From positions 1-64,000 of the forward strand of contig CAYXGT010000002.1 of assembly GCA_964464635.1 (NCBI GenBank): a stretch of 64,000 nucleotides of DNA, written 5' to 3'. The translations under genes and the position numbers were made by a program. This document shows, piece after piece, positions 55,865-64,000 of the stretch (position 1 is the first letter of the stretch; every line of letters starts with the position of its first letter). The notes below the pieces were generated by a model that saw only the letters and a program-made list of their open reading frames with translations, was not told the origin of the DNA and did not search any database. The DNA is from CAYLMG01 sp964464635. GTDB lineage: Bacteria > Planctomycetota > Phycisphaerae > Sedimentisphaerales > Anaerobacaceae.

Positions 55865-56755
55865 TTATCCTCGTGCTTTAGCGAACCAGTCGGGGTCTTT
55901 GGCCAGTTTTTCGCGGGCTTCTTTCGTCATCATCTCAAAAGCGGGATGGTTGCTGCGCCAGCTTCGCTGCTCGAATGAGCCCGACCGCATCTTCTCAACC
56001 TCCCTGGAGACGCCCTCGAAATAACTGCCGTAAATATGAAGCGAATCGCTTATATCGACGTATCTGCCGGCGGTAACGGTTTTGCCGATTTTCTCTGAAA
56101 TCTTCTGTGCTATTATTCTCTGCAAATCGGCAAGCGCATAGACATTCATAAACCAGGCTTTGTACAGGTCTCTGCTTCGCCAGTGTGTATTCATATTGAG
56201 TAACATCGCCCCCCTGCCGTCATCTATCAACCGGCACCATATCCTCTGAAGACAAGGCGGGTCGTCTGTTTTCGGGTCGGCGTTCGGCATCCAGGTAATC
56301 GCCTGTGCCCTGCGTGTATGGGCGACGTTCGAGAGACTGTCGATGATGTACTGAATCTGGTCGACTTTTTTGAATGGTCTCGGCGAATCAGCTGTTCGCA
56401 AATCCTCGACAGGACAATACGCACATAATCTTTCATGATATGTATAAGTCCACTTGCCGGCTGCCGGGTCTATCCAGTGGTCGTGAATACCGTCGACGAC
56501 TTCCTGGCGATAGGCTTCGAGCTCTGCAGGTCCGCCGGGAAAATTCTTGTGTATTCTCGGCTCGGCGAAAGGGTCGGCGATTGTTACGATAACGGTCGCA
56601 TCTCTGCTGAGCGGCTCGCCTGGTTTGTCGTATTGGGTTTTGATCTGCAGACCGTTGTCCCAGACCGCCAGCACAGCCTTCTCCCAGGCTTCAGGTAAAC
56701 AATCCGCTGTAATATTTATGACCGGTATCTGCATCATTGACGTTGCTGCTGTCAT
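55865..56755 (-). CDS. Thymidylate synthase-like protein (ThyA superfamily, divergent)
   Basis: 296 residues. DDPPCLQRIWCRLIDDGRG carries the likely catalytic Cys (as in PPCHxF), MNTHWRSRDLYKAWFMNVYA matches the YQRSxDxFLG region, and DISDSLHIYGSYF the (G)DxHIYxNH region. These make it a relative of thymidylate synthase or the dUMP/dCMP hydroxymethylases, though the N-terminal third (Arg of DRTGTGT) is not conserved. It may methylate dUMP with methylene-THF. GGAGGAAAAAT precedes the ATG. Near NrdR and an ATP-cone gene, hence deoxynucleotide supply. Confidence 0.75.
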   Translation of the reverse strand: MTAATSMMQIPVINITADCLPEAWEKAVLAVWDNGLQIKTQYDKPGEPLSRDATVIVTIADPFAEPRIHKNFPGGPAELEAYRQEVVDGIHDHWIDPAAGKWTYTYHERLCAYCPVEDLRTADSPRPFKKVDQIQYIIDSLSNVAHTRRAQAITWMPNADPKTDDPPCLQRIWCRLIDDGRGAMLLNMNTHWRSRDLYKAWFMNVYALADLQRIIAQKISEKIGKTVTAGRYVDISDSLHIYGSYFEGVSREVEKMRSGSFEQRSWRSNHPAFEMMTKEAREKLAKDPDWFAKARG

Positions 56756-56785
56756 ATTTTTCCTCCGTGAACCTGTTAAAATTGC

Positions 56786-57244
56786 CTATTTGTAATTGCC
56801 GAGGTCGATTTCATCTTCTGTAATATTATATCGTCTGCGGTACTGCTCAGGGATGTCCGCGAGGATTCGCTTGGCCTTGAACTCGTATTCGGTATCCGGG
56901 AAATTCTCGACAATCTGTCTGCAGGCATCGATAGTCTGTTTGTAGCTTATCGCGGGGAGTCTGCCCATTTTTCTGGATTGAATAGCCCATTCCAGAAGCC
57001 GCTCAGCCTCGACTTGTTCTTCTTCTGTAAGTTCGCGGAACTGCTGCGTCGGCTGCTGGGAGGTTTGCTTTTCTTCGATAACCGTTTCTCTCGGTTGCGG
57101 CTCAGCCCGCAGCCTCGCGTCATCTTCGGCTACGACGTCATAAAACGTTTTCCCAGGCTCGGTCTTTTTCTTACAGCCGACAGGGACAATGACAAAAGCT
57201 ATCAGCAATACCGCAAGAGCCGTGCCAGATATTTTATCTTTCAT
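56786..57244 (-). CDS. Small lipoprotein with helical-repeat tail
   Basis: 152 residues with lipobox VPVGC (Cys about 24), then KKKTEPG, an Arg/Glu/Gln-rich region, and a helical C-terminal half with AERLLEWAIQSRKMGRLPAI and CRQIVENFPDTEYEFKAKRI, similar to a TPR-like pair seen in outer-membrane assembly lipoproteins. Function unknown. It follows the ThyA-like gene upstream on the same strand. Confidence 0.6.
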   Translation of the reverse strand: MKDKISGTALAVLLIAFVIVPVGCKKKTEPGKTFYDVVAEDDARLRAEPQPRETVIEEKQTSQQPTQQFRELTEEEQVEAERLLEWAIQSRKMGRLPAISYKQTIDACRQIVENFPDTEYEFKAKRILADIPEQYRRRYNITEDEIDLGNYK

Positions 57245-57294
57245 AACGTATCCTGCCTTTCCGAAATAGTCTTTCAGCCTCGTTTTGACGATTA

Positions 57295-57323
57295 TTGATT
57301 ATTCAATAGAAATAATATATAAT
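57295..57323 (+). promoter_or_regulatory. Promoter of ribE-pdxA
   Basis: TTGATT at 57295-57300, 17 bases, perfect TATAAT at 57318-57323, and the ribE start about 70 bases on. No FMN riboswitch was seen in the short leader. Confidence 0.6.
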
Positions 57324-57393
57324 CAATTTTATGTTTTGTTTGCGTTTTTTCAACAGCAAACTCGATATTTAATTGAATTGGTTGTTCTGATTT

Positions 57394-58032
57394 ATGTTTA
57401 CGGGAATAATAGAAGGTCTGTGCGAGGTAAAATCGGCGCTCGGCTCAGCCGATACGCTGAAGCTGAAAATCGAGCTTGGCAGTCTCGCCGAGGGCTGTAG
57501 GATAGGCGACAGCATAAGTGTAAGCGGTGTCTGCCTTACCGTAACCGCTCTTGAGAAAAGGATAGGCTGTTTTGATGTGGGCGGCGAGACGCTTTCGAAA
57601 TCGAATCTCGGCGGATTAAGGGCCGGCTCGAAGGTCAATATCGAAAGAAGCCTGAAGGCTGACAGCCGGTTCGGCGGCCATTTTGTGCTCGGCCATACCG
57701 ACGGTACCGCAACTATTAAAAAAATTGAGAAAAAAGGACAATTTGCTGAAATGACATTCACGGCTGATAGAGAGCTGCTTGATAATATGATACCCAAAGG
57801 CTCGGTCGCCGTCGATGGAATCTCACTAACGATAGCAAAGCTGGACGATAACGGCTTCAGGATTGCTTTGATACCGCAGACGCTTAAAAGTACGACATTG
57901 GGAGCGGTAAAAGTCGGTGATAAAGTAAATATCGAAACTGATATAATAATAAAGACGATAAGGAAATACGTGGAGAAGTTTTTGCCTGCAGAAGGCTTGA
58001 CCGCCGAGAAGCTAAAAACAATCGGCTTTTAA
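57394..58032 (+). CDS. ribE: Riboflavin synthase, alpha subunit
   Basis: A 212-residue enzyme with two repeated lumazine-binding domains (MFTGIIEGLCEVKSAL, GDSISVSGVCLTVTAL; then FGGHFVLGHTDGTATI, VAVDGISLTIAKL). It dismutates 6,7-dimethyl-8-ribityllumazine to riboflavin. The length is normal. Nine bases separate it from pdxA, so they are co-transcribed; both make B vitamins. Confidence 0.95.
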   Translation: MFTGIIEGLCEVKSALGSADTLKLKIELGSLAEGCRIGDSISVSGVCLTVTALEKRIGCFDVGGETLSKSNLGGLRAGSKVNIERSLKADSRFGGHFVLGHTDGTATIKKIEKKGQFAEMTFTADRELLDNMIPKGSVAVDGISLTIAKLDDNGFRIALIPQTLKSTTLGAVKVGDKVNIETDIIIKTIRKYVEKFLPAEGLTAEKLKTIGF

Positions 58033-58041
58033 CTGAAAAAT

Positions 58042-59115
58042 ATGAACCATAACTTTAATAACAATTCGATAACGGAGCAGCCGGTGATAGGGATAACGAT
58101 GGGCGACCCGGCTGGTATCGGCGCGGAGATTATAATCAAGGCCCTGGCTGAGCCTGAGATAAGAAAGGCTGCGAAGTTTATCATATTCGGAATGAACGAG
58201 CAGCTTTTGTTTGCAGCCGACAAGGCCGAGCTCGAGCCGTTCTGGGGCAGATGCCAGCACGAAAAATTGAGCAGAGGATTTCCCTATAAGGTTGTTGTAG
58301 CCGACTACGACGAATACTCGGTGCCGCCCTGGATAAAGGGGCCGAGCAAAGTCTCGGGCGAGGCGTCGGTCAGGTTCTGTCTCGACGCAATCGAGGCTGC
58401 GAAGGCAAAAATAATCGACGCAGTTGTAACCGCACCGATAAACAAAACCAGCTGGAAGCTGGCAGATGTTAAGTGGCCCGGTCATACCGAGATGTTCGCC
58501 GAGAAAACAAAGTCCAGGCGAAAAGTGATGATGTTCGCAGCCGAAAGGCTGAAGGTTGCCCTTGCGACGATACACGAGGCTCTTTTCGAGGTACGTCATA
58601 AATTTACTATCGGCTGTGTGTTTGAGCCGATAGATTTGCTCAATGACGCTTTGAAGCAGTACTTCGATATTGAGAATCCGAAAATCGGCGTCGCAGCCCT
58701 GAATCCTCATGCGGGCGAGGACGGCCAATTCGGCGACGAAGAAAAGCGCATAATCACACCGGCTGTGACTCTCGCTCAGAACCAGGGTATCGATTGTTAC
58801 GGGCCGTATCCCGCTGATACGCTTTTTCTGAGAGCAGTTCGAGGCGAGTTCGACGGCGTGGTAGCGATGTATCACGACCAGGCTATGATACCAATAAAGC
58901 TTTTGGCGTTCGAGACCGCGGTTAATATCACGATTGGAATACCGATTATAAGAACGTCACCCGCACACGGGACAGCGTTCGATATCACAGGCAAGAATAT
59001 CGCGAACCCAACGAGTATGAAAGCCGCGATAAAACTTGCGATAAATATGGTAACGCATAAAAGAAAGTTAGAACTGAGAACCGAGAAGTTAGAGCTGAAA
59101 AACAAAAATGAATAA
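58042..59115 (+). CDS. pdxA: 4-hydroxythreonine-4-phosphate dehydrogenase
   Basis: A 357-residue NAD-dependent enzyme in pyridoxal phosphate synthesis by the DXP-dependent route, whose other substrate comes from Dxs. ITMGDPAGIGAEI opens it; metal-binding histidines occur in KWPGHTEMFAEKT, ALNPHAGEDGQFG and YHDQAMIPIK; GIPIIRTSPAHGTAFDI ends it. The start is at ATG 58042, with IGITMGDP at residue 15. Some PdxA2-like proteins act in other pathways, but here the family is clear. Confidence 0.92.
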   Translation: MNHNFNNNSITEQPVIGITMGDPAGIGAEIIIKALAEPEIRKAAKFIIFGMNEQLLFAADKAELEPFWGRCQHEKLSRGFPYKVVVADYDEYSVPPWIKGPSKVSGEASVRFCLDAIEAAKAKIIDAVVTAPINKTSWKLADVKWPGHTEMFAEKTKSRRKVMMFAAERLKVALATIHEALFEVRHKFTIGCVFEPIDLLNDALKQYFDIENPKIGVAALNPHAGEDGQFGDEEKRIITPAVTLAQNQGIDCYGPYPADTLFLRAVRGEFDGVVAMYHDQAMIPIKLLAFETAVNITIGIPIIRTSPAHGTAFDITGKNIANPTSMKAAIKLAINMVTHKRKLELRTEKLELKNKNE

Positions 59116-59144
59116 AGCTGCCGCTGCGTATTATCCTCTATAAA

Positions 59145-60311
59145 TTACTTCACAATATTATGTAACTGTGATACAGGCAGGGTCGAGACATTTTCGGCCA
59201 GGGGATAGCTCTCGTCGCCGGGATAAATTACATAAGCCTTTTTCGGCCTGAGGTCTTCGAATGCATTCCAGAAACTTTTAGTCAGTTTCGGCGCCAGAGA
59301 ATATTTAAATTCGACCGCTATCGGCGGCTTGAGCTGAGTCGGCAGCAAAACAAGGTCGATTTCCGCTCCTGCCGCCGTCCGGTAGAAATTAGCTGTCCAG
59401 TGTTTCGGAATCAAAGCCATTATCTGCTCTATTAACCAGCCCTCCCACGAAGCACCTGCAGATGGATGCCCTAAAAGTGAATCTAATTCCGGAATACCCA
59501 AAAGATAATGCAGCAATCCGCTGTCTCTTATATAAACTTTCGGAGATTTTACAAGACGCTTCTTTATGTTGGTATAGTAAGGCTGAATCTGGCGAATCAT
59601 AAAAGTATCCTGCAATATATCAAGATACTTTCTTGCCGAAGGCGGCGAAATCCCTAAACTGTTTGCAATCTTACTTGCATTCCAGAGTTGACCGTGACAG
59701 TGAGATAGCATCTGCCAGAACCTTAAAAGCATAGAAGCCGGAATAGAAATGCCGAGCCCCGGTATGTCTCTTTCAAGATGCGTTCTGATAAAGTTTTCTC
59801 TCCAGGTAAAAGATGTTTCATCGGACTTTGCAAGAAAACTTCTCGGGAATCCGCCTCGCAGCCATAGTTTTTCGAAGGTCTTTTGTTGTTCTGTGCCGCC
59901 GACTTCTGACAGCAGGAAACCATTAAGCTGGTGATAACAAATTCTTCCGGCAAGGCTTTCTGAAGATTGCCTTGATAAATCCGGCGATGCTGAGCCGAGT
60001 ATTAAAAATCTGCCGTTTCTGAATTTTGAGTCAACCAGCGACCTTATTGAAGGAAACAATTCCGGCTTTCTTTGTATTTCATCTATTATTACTAACCTGT
60101 CCGAATGTTTTTCAAGATAAAGCTGCGGGTCCGAAAGCTTCTGAAGGTCTGAGGTTTTCTCCAGGTCAAGATATAAAGCATTCTTCAAGCTGGTTTCTTT
60201 TATCATTTTTGCAAGTGTAGTTTTGCCTACCTGCCGAGCTCCCAGAATGCCAACCACCGGAAAATCCCGCAGAGTTCCAATTATATCGCTTGTAATACTT
60301 CGTTTAATCAT
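59145..60311 (-). CDS. AAA+ ATPase with C-terminal DUF4143 domain
   Basis: A 388-residue protein. Walker A GARQVGKTTLAK (about residues 20-31), the Walker B-like LVIIDEIQRKPEL, LGSASPDLSRQSSESLAGRI and the C-terminal DUF4143 domain (VYIRDSGLLHYLLGI, IDLVLLPTQLKPPIAVEFKY; the last resembles a PD-(D/E)xK-like core) mark the family common in prokaryotic accessory DNA. It is often linked to toxin or defence loci, but its function is unclear. It stands alone between pdxA and rsmA, on the opposite strand. Confidence 0.88.
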   Translation of the reverse strand: MIKRSITSDIIGTLRDFPVVGILGARQVGKTTLAKMIKETSLKNALYLDLEKTSDLQKLSDPQLYLEKHSDRLVIIDEIQRKPELFPSIRSLVDSKFRNGRFLILGSASPDLSRQSSESLAGRICYHQLNGFLLSEVGGTEQQKTFEKLWLRGGFPRSFLAKSDETSFTWRENFIRTHLERDIPGLGISIPASMLLRFWQMLSHCHGQLWNASKIANSLGISPPSARKYLDILQDTFMIRQIQPYYTNIKKRLVKSPKVYIRDSGLLHYLLGIPELDSLLGHPSAGASWEGWLIEQIMALIPKHWTANFYRTAAGAEIDLVLLPTQLKPPIAVEFKYSLAPKLTKSFWNAFEDLRPKKAYVIYPGDESYPLAENVSTLPVSQLHNIVK

Positions 60312-60402
60312 GCTTGTATTTTAAAACGGAACCTTTCAAATTGCAAGCAAATACTTTTTGTTTATTGAATTGATAAGTTGACATAGACCGATAATTATTA
60401 AG

Positions 60403-60431
60403 TTAAACTTGAGTAAATTCGGGTTTATAAT
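60403..60431 (+). promoter_or_regulatory. Candidate promoter of rsmA
   Basis: TATAAT at 60426-60431 with a weak TTAAAC at 60403-60408 (17-base spacer). Confidence 0.4.
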
Positions 60432-60459
60432 ACTGTAAGTAAAGTCAGAGGCTGTTTTA

Positions 60460-61332
60460 ATGCAGAGTAAAACAAAAATTCAGGAACTTCTGGTATCAGC
60501 AGGAATACGCCCAAATAAAAGTCTGGGTCAGCATTTTCTTATCGACCTTAACCTTATGCGGCTTCTTTTGGCAACTGCGAATGTCACCGGAGACGATATA
60601 GTTCTGGAGGCCGGCTGCGGCACGGGGTCATTGACACAGGCGCTCGCCGAAAAGGCAGGAGCTGTGGTTGCTGTTGAGATAGATACCGCCCTGGCTGAAA
60701 TTGCACGGGAACAACTGGCTGACAAAAAAAACGTTCAGATTATCAACGCTGACATATTGCAGAAAAAAAGCGTTATCAATCCTGACGTTATTAAATTGAT
60801 AATGAAGCTGCGAAAAACCTTTGCCGGCCGATTTCTGCTTGTGGCGAATCTTCCTTATAATGTCGCCTCGCCTTTGGTTATAAATCTTGTTACCGGCTCA
60901 CCTGCTGCCGACGGTATGTATGTAACGGTTCAAAAAGAGGTTGCCGAGCGGATGGCCGCGAAGGCGGGGACAAAAAAATACGGTACGCTAAGTGTGTTAT
61001 TACAGGCGACGGGCGATGTCAAAATTGAAAGGCCTTTGCCGGCGAGCGTTTTCTGGCCTGTACCGAAAGTCGATTCAGCTATGGTCAGTTTCGTTCGCAG
61101 CAGTAAAAAAACGGAACGAATAAAAAACATCGAGACGTTACGCAGAATTGTAAACTTGTTTATGCAGCAGAGACGAAAAATGCTCAAATCCATAATAAAA
61201 TCCTCACAGAAAGAATTCAAGCGAGTTCAAAGCTGGCAGCAAATTTTTGAAAGCTGCGATATAGATTCAAACTTTAGGCCTGCACAGTTGAGTCCCGCTG
61301 ATTATGTCAAACTTGCAAACGCCCTCTCGTGA
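60460..61332 (+). CDS. rsmA: 16S rRNA (adenine1518/1519-N6) dimethyltransferase
   Basis: A 290-residue methyltransferase. NKSLGQHFLIDLNLM, the SAM loop EAGCGTGSLTQAL, and NLPYNVASPLVI (the NLPY catalytic motif) are clear, followed by a C-terminal helical domain with FMQQRRKMLKSIIKSS. It dimethylates two adenines in the 3' end of 16S rRNA. Full length, single gene. Confidence 0.94.
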   Translation: MQSKTKIQELLVSAGIRPNKSLGQHFLIDLNLMRLLLATANVTGDDIVLEAGCGTGSLTQALAEKAGAVVAVEIDTALAEIAREQLADKKNVQIINADILQKKSVINPDVIKLIMKLRKTFAGRFLLVANLPYNVASPLVINLVTGSPAADGMYVTVQKEVAERMAAKAGTKKYGTLSVLLQATGDVKIERPLPASVFWPVPKVDSAMVSFVRSSKKTERIKNIETLRRIVNLFMQQRRKMLKSIIKSSQKEFKRVQSWQQIFESCDIDSNFRPAQLSPADYVKLANALS

Positions 61333-61366
61333 CTCGTCGCTGGTATCGAGTATCGAAAAATTTACC

Positions 61367-61395
61367 TTGATGTTTTTCAAATTATCTGATAAAAT
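61367..61395 (+). promoter_or_regulatory. Promoter of the GH127 gene
   Basis: TTGATG at 61367-61372, 17 bases, TAAAAT at 61390-61395, with the start codon 43 bases on. Confidence 0.55.
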
Positions 61396-61437
61396 GCCAG
61401 CCTTGTTTGTGTTCTTGTAAAATTTAAGGGGTATGTT

Positions 61438-63918
61438 ATGACTAAAAATCAATCATCAAAGCACATCATCTCATCAATCTTACTTTTAATTTTATTGGTT
61501 TTTGTTTTTCCGTTTTTGCCGGATGCGGGCAATCCTCAATCGGCTGTTGCCGCTGAGAAGAAGCCGGTCGAAGTCAAAGAGCAGCTCGATATTATCAAAG
61601 CGGTTCCTTTTACCGACGTTCACCTTAACGATGTTTTCTGGGCGCCGCGGATTGAGACCAACCGCTCAGTTACGATTCCGCACGCTTTCGAGAAATGCGA
61701 AGAGACGGGCAGGGTGGAAAATTTCGAGAGGGCTGCAAAGGTTCTTCGCGGCGAAAAGCTCGAAGACGACAGGATTCGCGGTTACAGCTTTGACGATACT
61801 GACATTTACAAGACGATGGAGGGAGCGTCATTCGGATTGTCAGTAAAGGCCGACGCCAAAATGGAAAAATACCTTGATAAGCTTATTGAGAAGATAGCTG
61901 CTGCACAGGAGCCCGACGGCTATCTTTATACCGCGAGGACGATTAATCCAGAACATCCCCACGAATGGGCGGGCAAAAAACGATGGGAGAAAGTCAGGGA
62001 TTTAAGTCACGAGTTATACAATATGGGTCATTTTTACGAGGCTGCCGTCGCGCATTATCAGGCGACGGGCAAAAAGACGATGCTCGATATAGCAACGAAG
62101 AATGCGGATTTGCTTTGTGAGACTTTCGGGCCCGGCAAAAACGAATACTGGCCGGGTCATCAGATTATCGAGATGGCACTTTGCAAACTTTATCGCGCAA
62201 CCGGTGAGAAAAAATATCTCGACCTTGCGGAATTTTTTCTTGATACGCGGGGACCAGACGCGCGTCGAGGCACTTACGCCCAGGCACACAAGAAAGTCAC
62301 CGAACAGAGCGAGGCTGTAGGTCATGCTGTCAGGGCGCTTTATATGTATTCAGGAATGGCTGATGTCGCGACGCTGACCGGCGACAAGAGTTATATAGAT
62401 GCCATCGACAGGATATGGGATGACGTGGTCGGCAAAAAGCTTTATATCACGGGCGGGATAGGCGCTGCGGGCGGTCACGAGGGTTTTGCCGATGCTTATG
62501 AGCTGCCGAATATGACCGCGTACTGTGAGACGTGCGCGGCTATCGCAAACGCGTACTGGAATCACCGGTTATTTATGCTGCACGGTGACGCAAAGTATAT
62601 CGACGTGCTCGAGAGAACTCTTTATAACGGATTAATCGACGGCGTGTCATTAGACGGCAAGAGATTTTTCTATCCGAACCCGCTTGCTTCCAGGGGTCAG
62701 CACTCCCGGAGCGAGTGGTTCGGCTGTGCGTGCTGCCCGTCGAATATAGCAAGGTTTGTCGCTTCGGTGCCGGGTTATCTGTATGCTACGAAGGGCGATG
62801 AGCTTTATGTGAACCTATTTGCCGGCGGCTCGGCAGATATAAAGCTCGGAGATAATAAGGTCAGGATTACACAGAAGACGCGCTACCCCTGGGACGGCGA
62901 TATTAAAATGACAGTCGAGCCTGCGGCCGAATCGAAGTTTACAATCAAGGTTCGCATTCCCGGCTGGGCGAGAAACGAAGTTGTGCCCACCGACCTTTAT
63001 CATTACCTGAACAAAAGCAGCGAGAAGCCGATTCTGAAAGTTAACGGTAAAACGGTCGAATTGAATATTGATAAAGGTTTCATCAGCCTTGAGCGTGTCT
63101 GGAAAAAATCTGACACGATTGAATTGTCGCTGCCGATGCCGATAAGACGCGTAATCGCGAACGAAAAGGTTGAGGCGGACAGAGGCAGGGCTGCGATAGA
63201 GCGCGGGCCTCTGATGTTCTGTGCGGAATGGCCGGACAATAATAATCGCGTGCTGAACCTGATGTTAACTGATGATGCGAAACTCAGAACTGAGCCTAAT
63301 GATATGCTTGGCGGAATACTTACTATCAGAGGCAAGGCCTACGAAACAAAAGAAGGTGAAGATGATAAAATCATAAAGACCGGGCACGAGCTTGTGCTTA
63401 TACCTTATTACGCCTGGGCTCATCGCGGCAGCGGCGAGATGACGGTCTGGCTGGCGAGAAATGAAGAATCGGCTGAGCCTATAATGAGACCTACAATCGC
63501 TTCCGAAAGCAGAATAAGGATATCGAGCGGACAAGGGACGAGACGCTGTATCGTTGACGGCTTCGAGCCTCGGAATTCCGTTGACGGCGAACATTCGTAT
63601 TTTCACTGGTGGCCGAATAAAGGGACCGCCGAATGGGTGCAGCTCGATTTTAACGAGCCGGCGGCTGTCTCATCGGTCGAGCTCTACTGGTACGACGATA
63701 CGGGCAGAGGCGAATGCCGCGTGCCGAAAAGCTGGAAGCTGCTGTATAAGGATGGTGAGGAATACAAAGAGGTCTCGAATCCAGGCGGTTACGGTGTCGA
63801 TAAGGACAAGTTCAATAAAACCAGCTTTGAGCCTGTAGAGACGGACGGCCTGCGGGTCGAGATTCAATTGCAGGACAATTGGTCGGCGGGCATTATCGAG
63901 CTGAAGGTCAATAAATAA
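61438..63918 (+). CDS. Secreted glycoside hydrolase family 127 (beta-L-arabinofuranosidase-like)
   Basis: An 826-residue protein with a signal peptide (ILLLILLVFVFPFLPDAG). The GH127 catalytic region includes AYCETCAAIANAYWN (about residues 361-375, with the Glu acid and a Cys of the metal/Cys set), and WFGCACCPSNIARF (about 428-441, with the Cys nucleophile candidate CACCP). VHLNDVFWAPRIETN opens the domain. A beta-sandwich follows, then a C-terminal F5/8-like discoidin domain (about 700-826, DFNEPAAVSSVELYWYDDTG). It should remove beta-linked arabinofuranose from plant or microbial glycans outside the cytoplasm. AAGGGG precedes the ATG. Confidence 0.88.
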   Translation: MTKNQSSKHIISSILLLILLVFVFPFLPDAGNPQSAVAAEKKPVEVKEQLDIIKAVPFTDVHLNDVFWAPRIETNRSVTIPHAFEKCEETGRVENFERAAKVLRGEKLEDDRIRGYSFDDTDIYKTMEGASFGLSVKADAKMEKYLDKLIEKIAAAQEPDGYLYTARTINPEHPHEWAGKKRWEKVRDLSHELYNMGHFYEAAVAHYQATGKKTMLDIATKNADLLCETFGPGKNEYWPGHQIIEMALCKLYRATGEKKYLDLAEFFLDTRGPDARRGTYAQAHKKVTEQSEAVGHAVRALYMYSGMADVATLTGDKSYIDAIDRIWDDVVGKKLYITGGIGAAGGHEGFADAYELPNMTAYCETCAAIANAYWNHRLFMLHGDAKYIDVLERTLYNGLIDGVSLDGKRFFYPNPLASRGQHSRSEWFGCACCPSNIARFVASVPGYLYATKGDELYVNLFAGGSADIKLGDNKVRITQKTRYPWDGDIKMTVEPAAESKFTIKVRIPGWARNEVVPTDLYHYLNKSSEKPILKVNGKTVELNIDKGFISLERVWKKSDTIELSLPMPIRRVIANEKVEADRGRAAIERGPLMFCAEWPDNNNRVLNLMLTDDAKLRTEPNDMLGGILTIRGKAYETKEGEDDKIIKTGHELVLIPYYAWAHRGSGEMTVWLARNEESAEPIMRPTIASESRIRISSGQGTRRCIVDGFEPRNSVDGEHSYFHWWPNKGTAEWVQLDFNEPAAVSSVELYWYDDTGRGECRVPKSWKLLYKDGEEYKEVSNPGGYGVDKDKFNKTSFEPVETDGLRVEIQLQDNWSAGIIELKVNK

Positions 63919-63936
63919 TTGCTGGAGTTTGAGCAT

Positions 63937-64000
63937 TTAACTTTCTTTTTGCAGGAGCTCGATGATTTCGGCTTTTGTTGGCATTGCATCGAGCGAGCCG
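63937..64000 (-). CDS. C-terminal end of an unknown gene (rest lies outside)
   Basis: The minus strand reads GSLDAMPTKAEIIELLQKES and a TAA stop at 63939-63937. The start is beyond the right edge. Too short to name a product; it ends 18 bases from the GH127 stop in convergent orientation. Confidence 0.45.
   Translation of the reverse strand, partial: GSLDAMPTKAEIIELLQKES

Noticed and set aside
1..64000. CRISPR array, tRNA or rRNA genes
   Set aside because: Looked for regularly spaced repeats and tRNA/rRNA signatures; none seen. The palindromes are dispersed singly and not regularly spaced.

Overview
The window looks like a chromosomal contig of a planctomycete of the Phycisphaerae/Sedimentisphaerales type. 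This is inferred from the PEP-CTERM surface proteins, a secreted protease ending in a dockerin-like GDFERDCDVD module, a planctomycete-style prepilin-like protein, MltA, GH127 and C10 enzymes, and many intergenic palindromes reading roughly GTAACACGGGCT..AGCCCGTGTTAC. No rRNA, tRNA or CRISPR array was seen.

Layout. 1-3.6 kb (minus): end of a 2-oxoacid:ferredoxin oxidoreductase (vorB-vorD), a prepilin-like protein, and an Fe-S aldo/keto reductase with a phosphoglycolate-phosphatase-like protein. 3.8-6.8 kb (plus): argB-argD-argF. 6.8-8.8 kb: a MjaI-like restriction-modification pair whose methyltransferase carries a degenerate nuclease-like tail. 8.8-12 kb: rdgB and topA. 12.2-14.4 kb: an AT-rich accessory island with a small-RNA candidate, a DUF3800 gene paired with a putative BECR-fold nuclease, and two small membrane proteins. 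15-25.8 kb: orphan groES, parvulin lipoprotein, thioesterase, purF-purM, a PepSY-like protein, a membrane protein, a C10 protease and a DUF503 protein. 26.1-27.3 kb: a second DUF3800-BECR cassette.

27.4-41.0 kb is a compact phage-derived block on the minus strand: portal, scaffold, SU10-type capsid, adaptors, appendage proteins, a hub-like protein, a membrane/lipoprotein pair and a P4-type helicase. No terminase, integrase or tape measure was recognised. 41.1-44.9 kb: repeat-rich control DNA, two paralogous PEP-CTERM proteins and MltA. 45.4-54.1 kb: dxs, nadK, a TPR protein, a DinG-type helicase, ispA and miaA. 54.1-57.2 kb (minus): a nucleotide-metabolism group (ATP-cone protein, NrdR under a pair of NrdR boxes, thymidylate-synthase-like protein) with a structured RNA candidate. 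57.4-64 kb: ribE, pdxA, a DUF4143 ATPase, rsmA and GH127.

The best leads for something undescribed are the duplicated DUF3800 plus BECR-like cassette, the four-way-junction RNA upstream of nrdR, the methyltransferase with a dead nuclease-like tail, the capsid block without a recognisable packaging motor, and the PEP-CTERM pair with a shared upstream element. Family names come from recognising motifs by eye; no database search was run.
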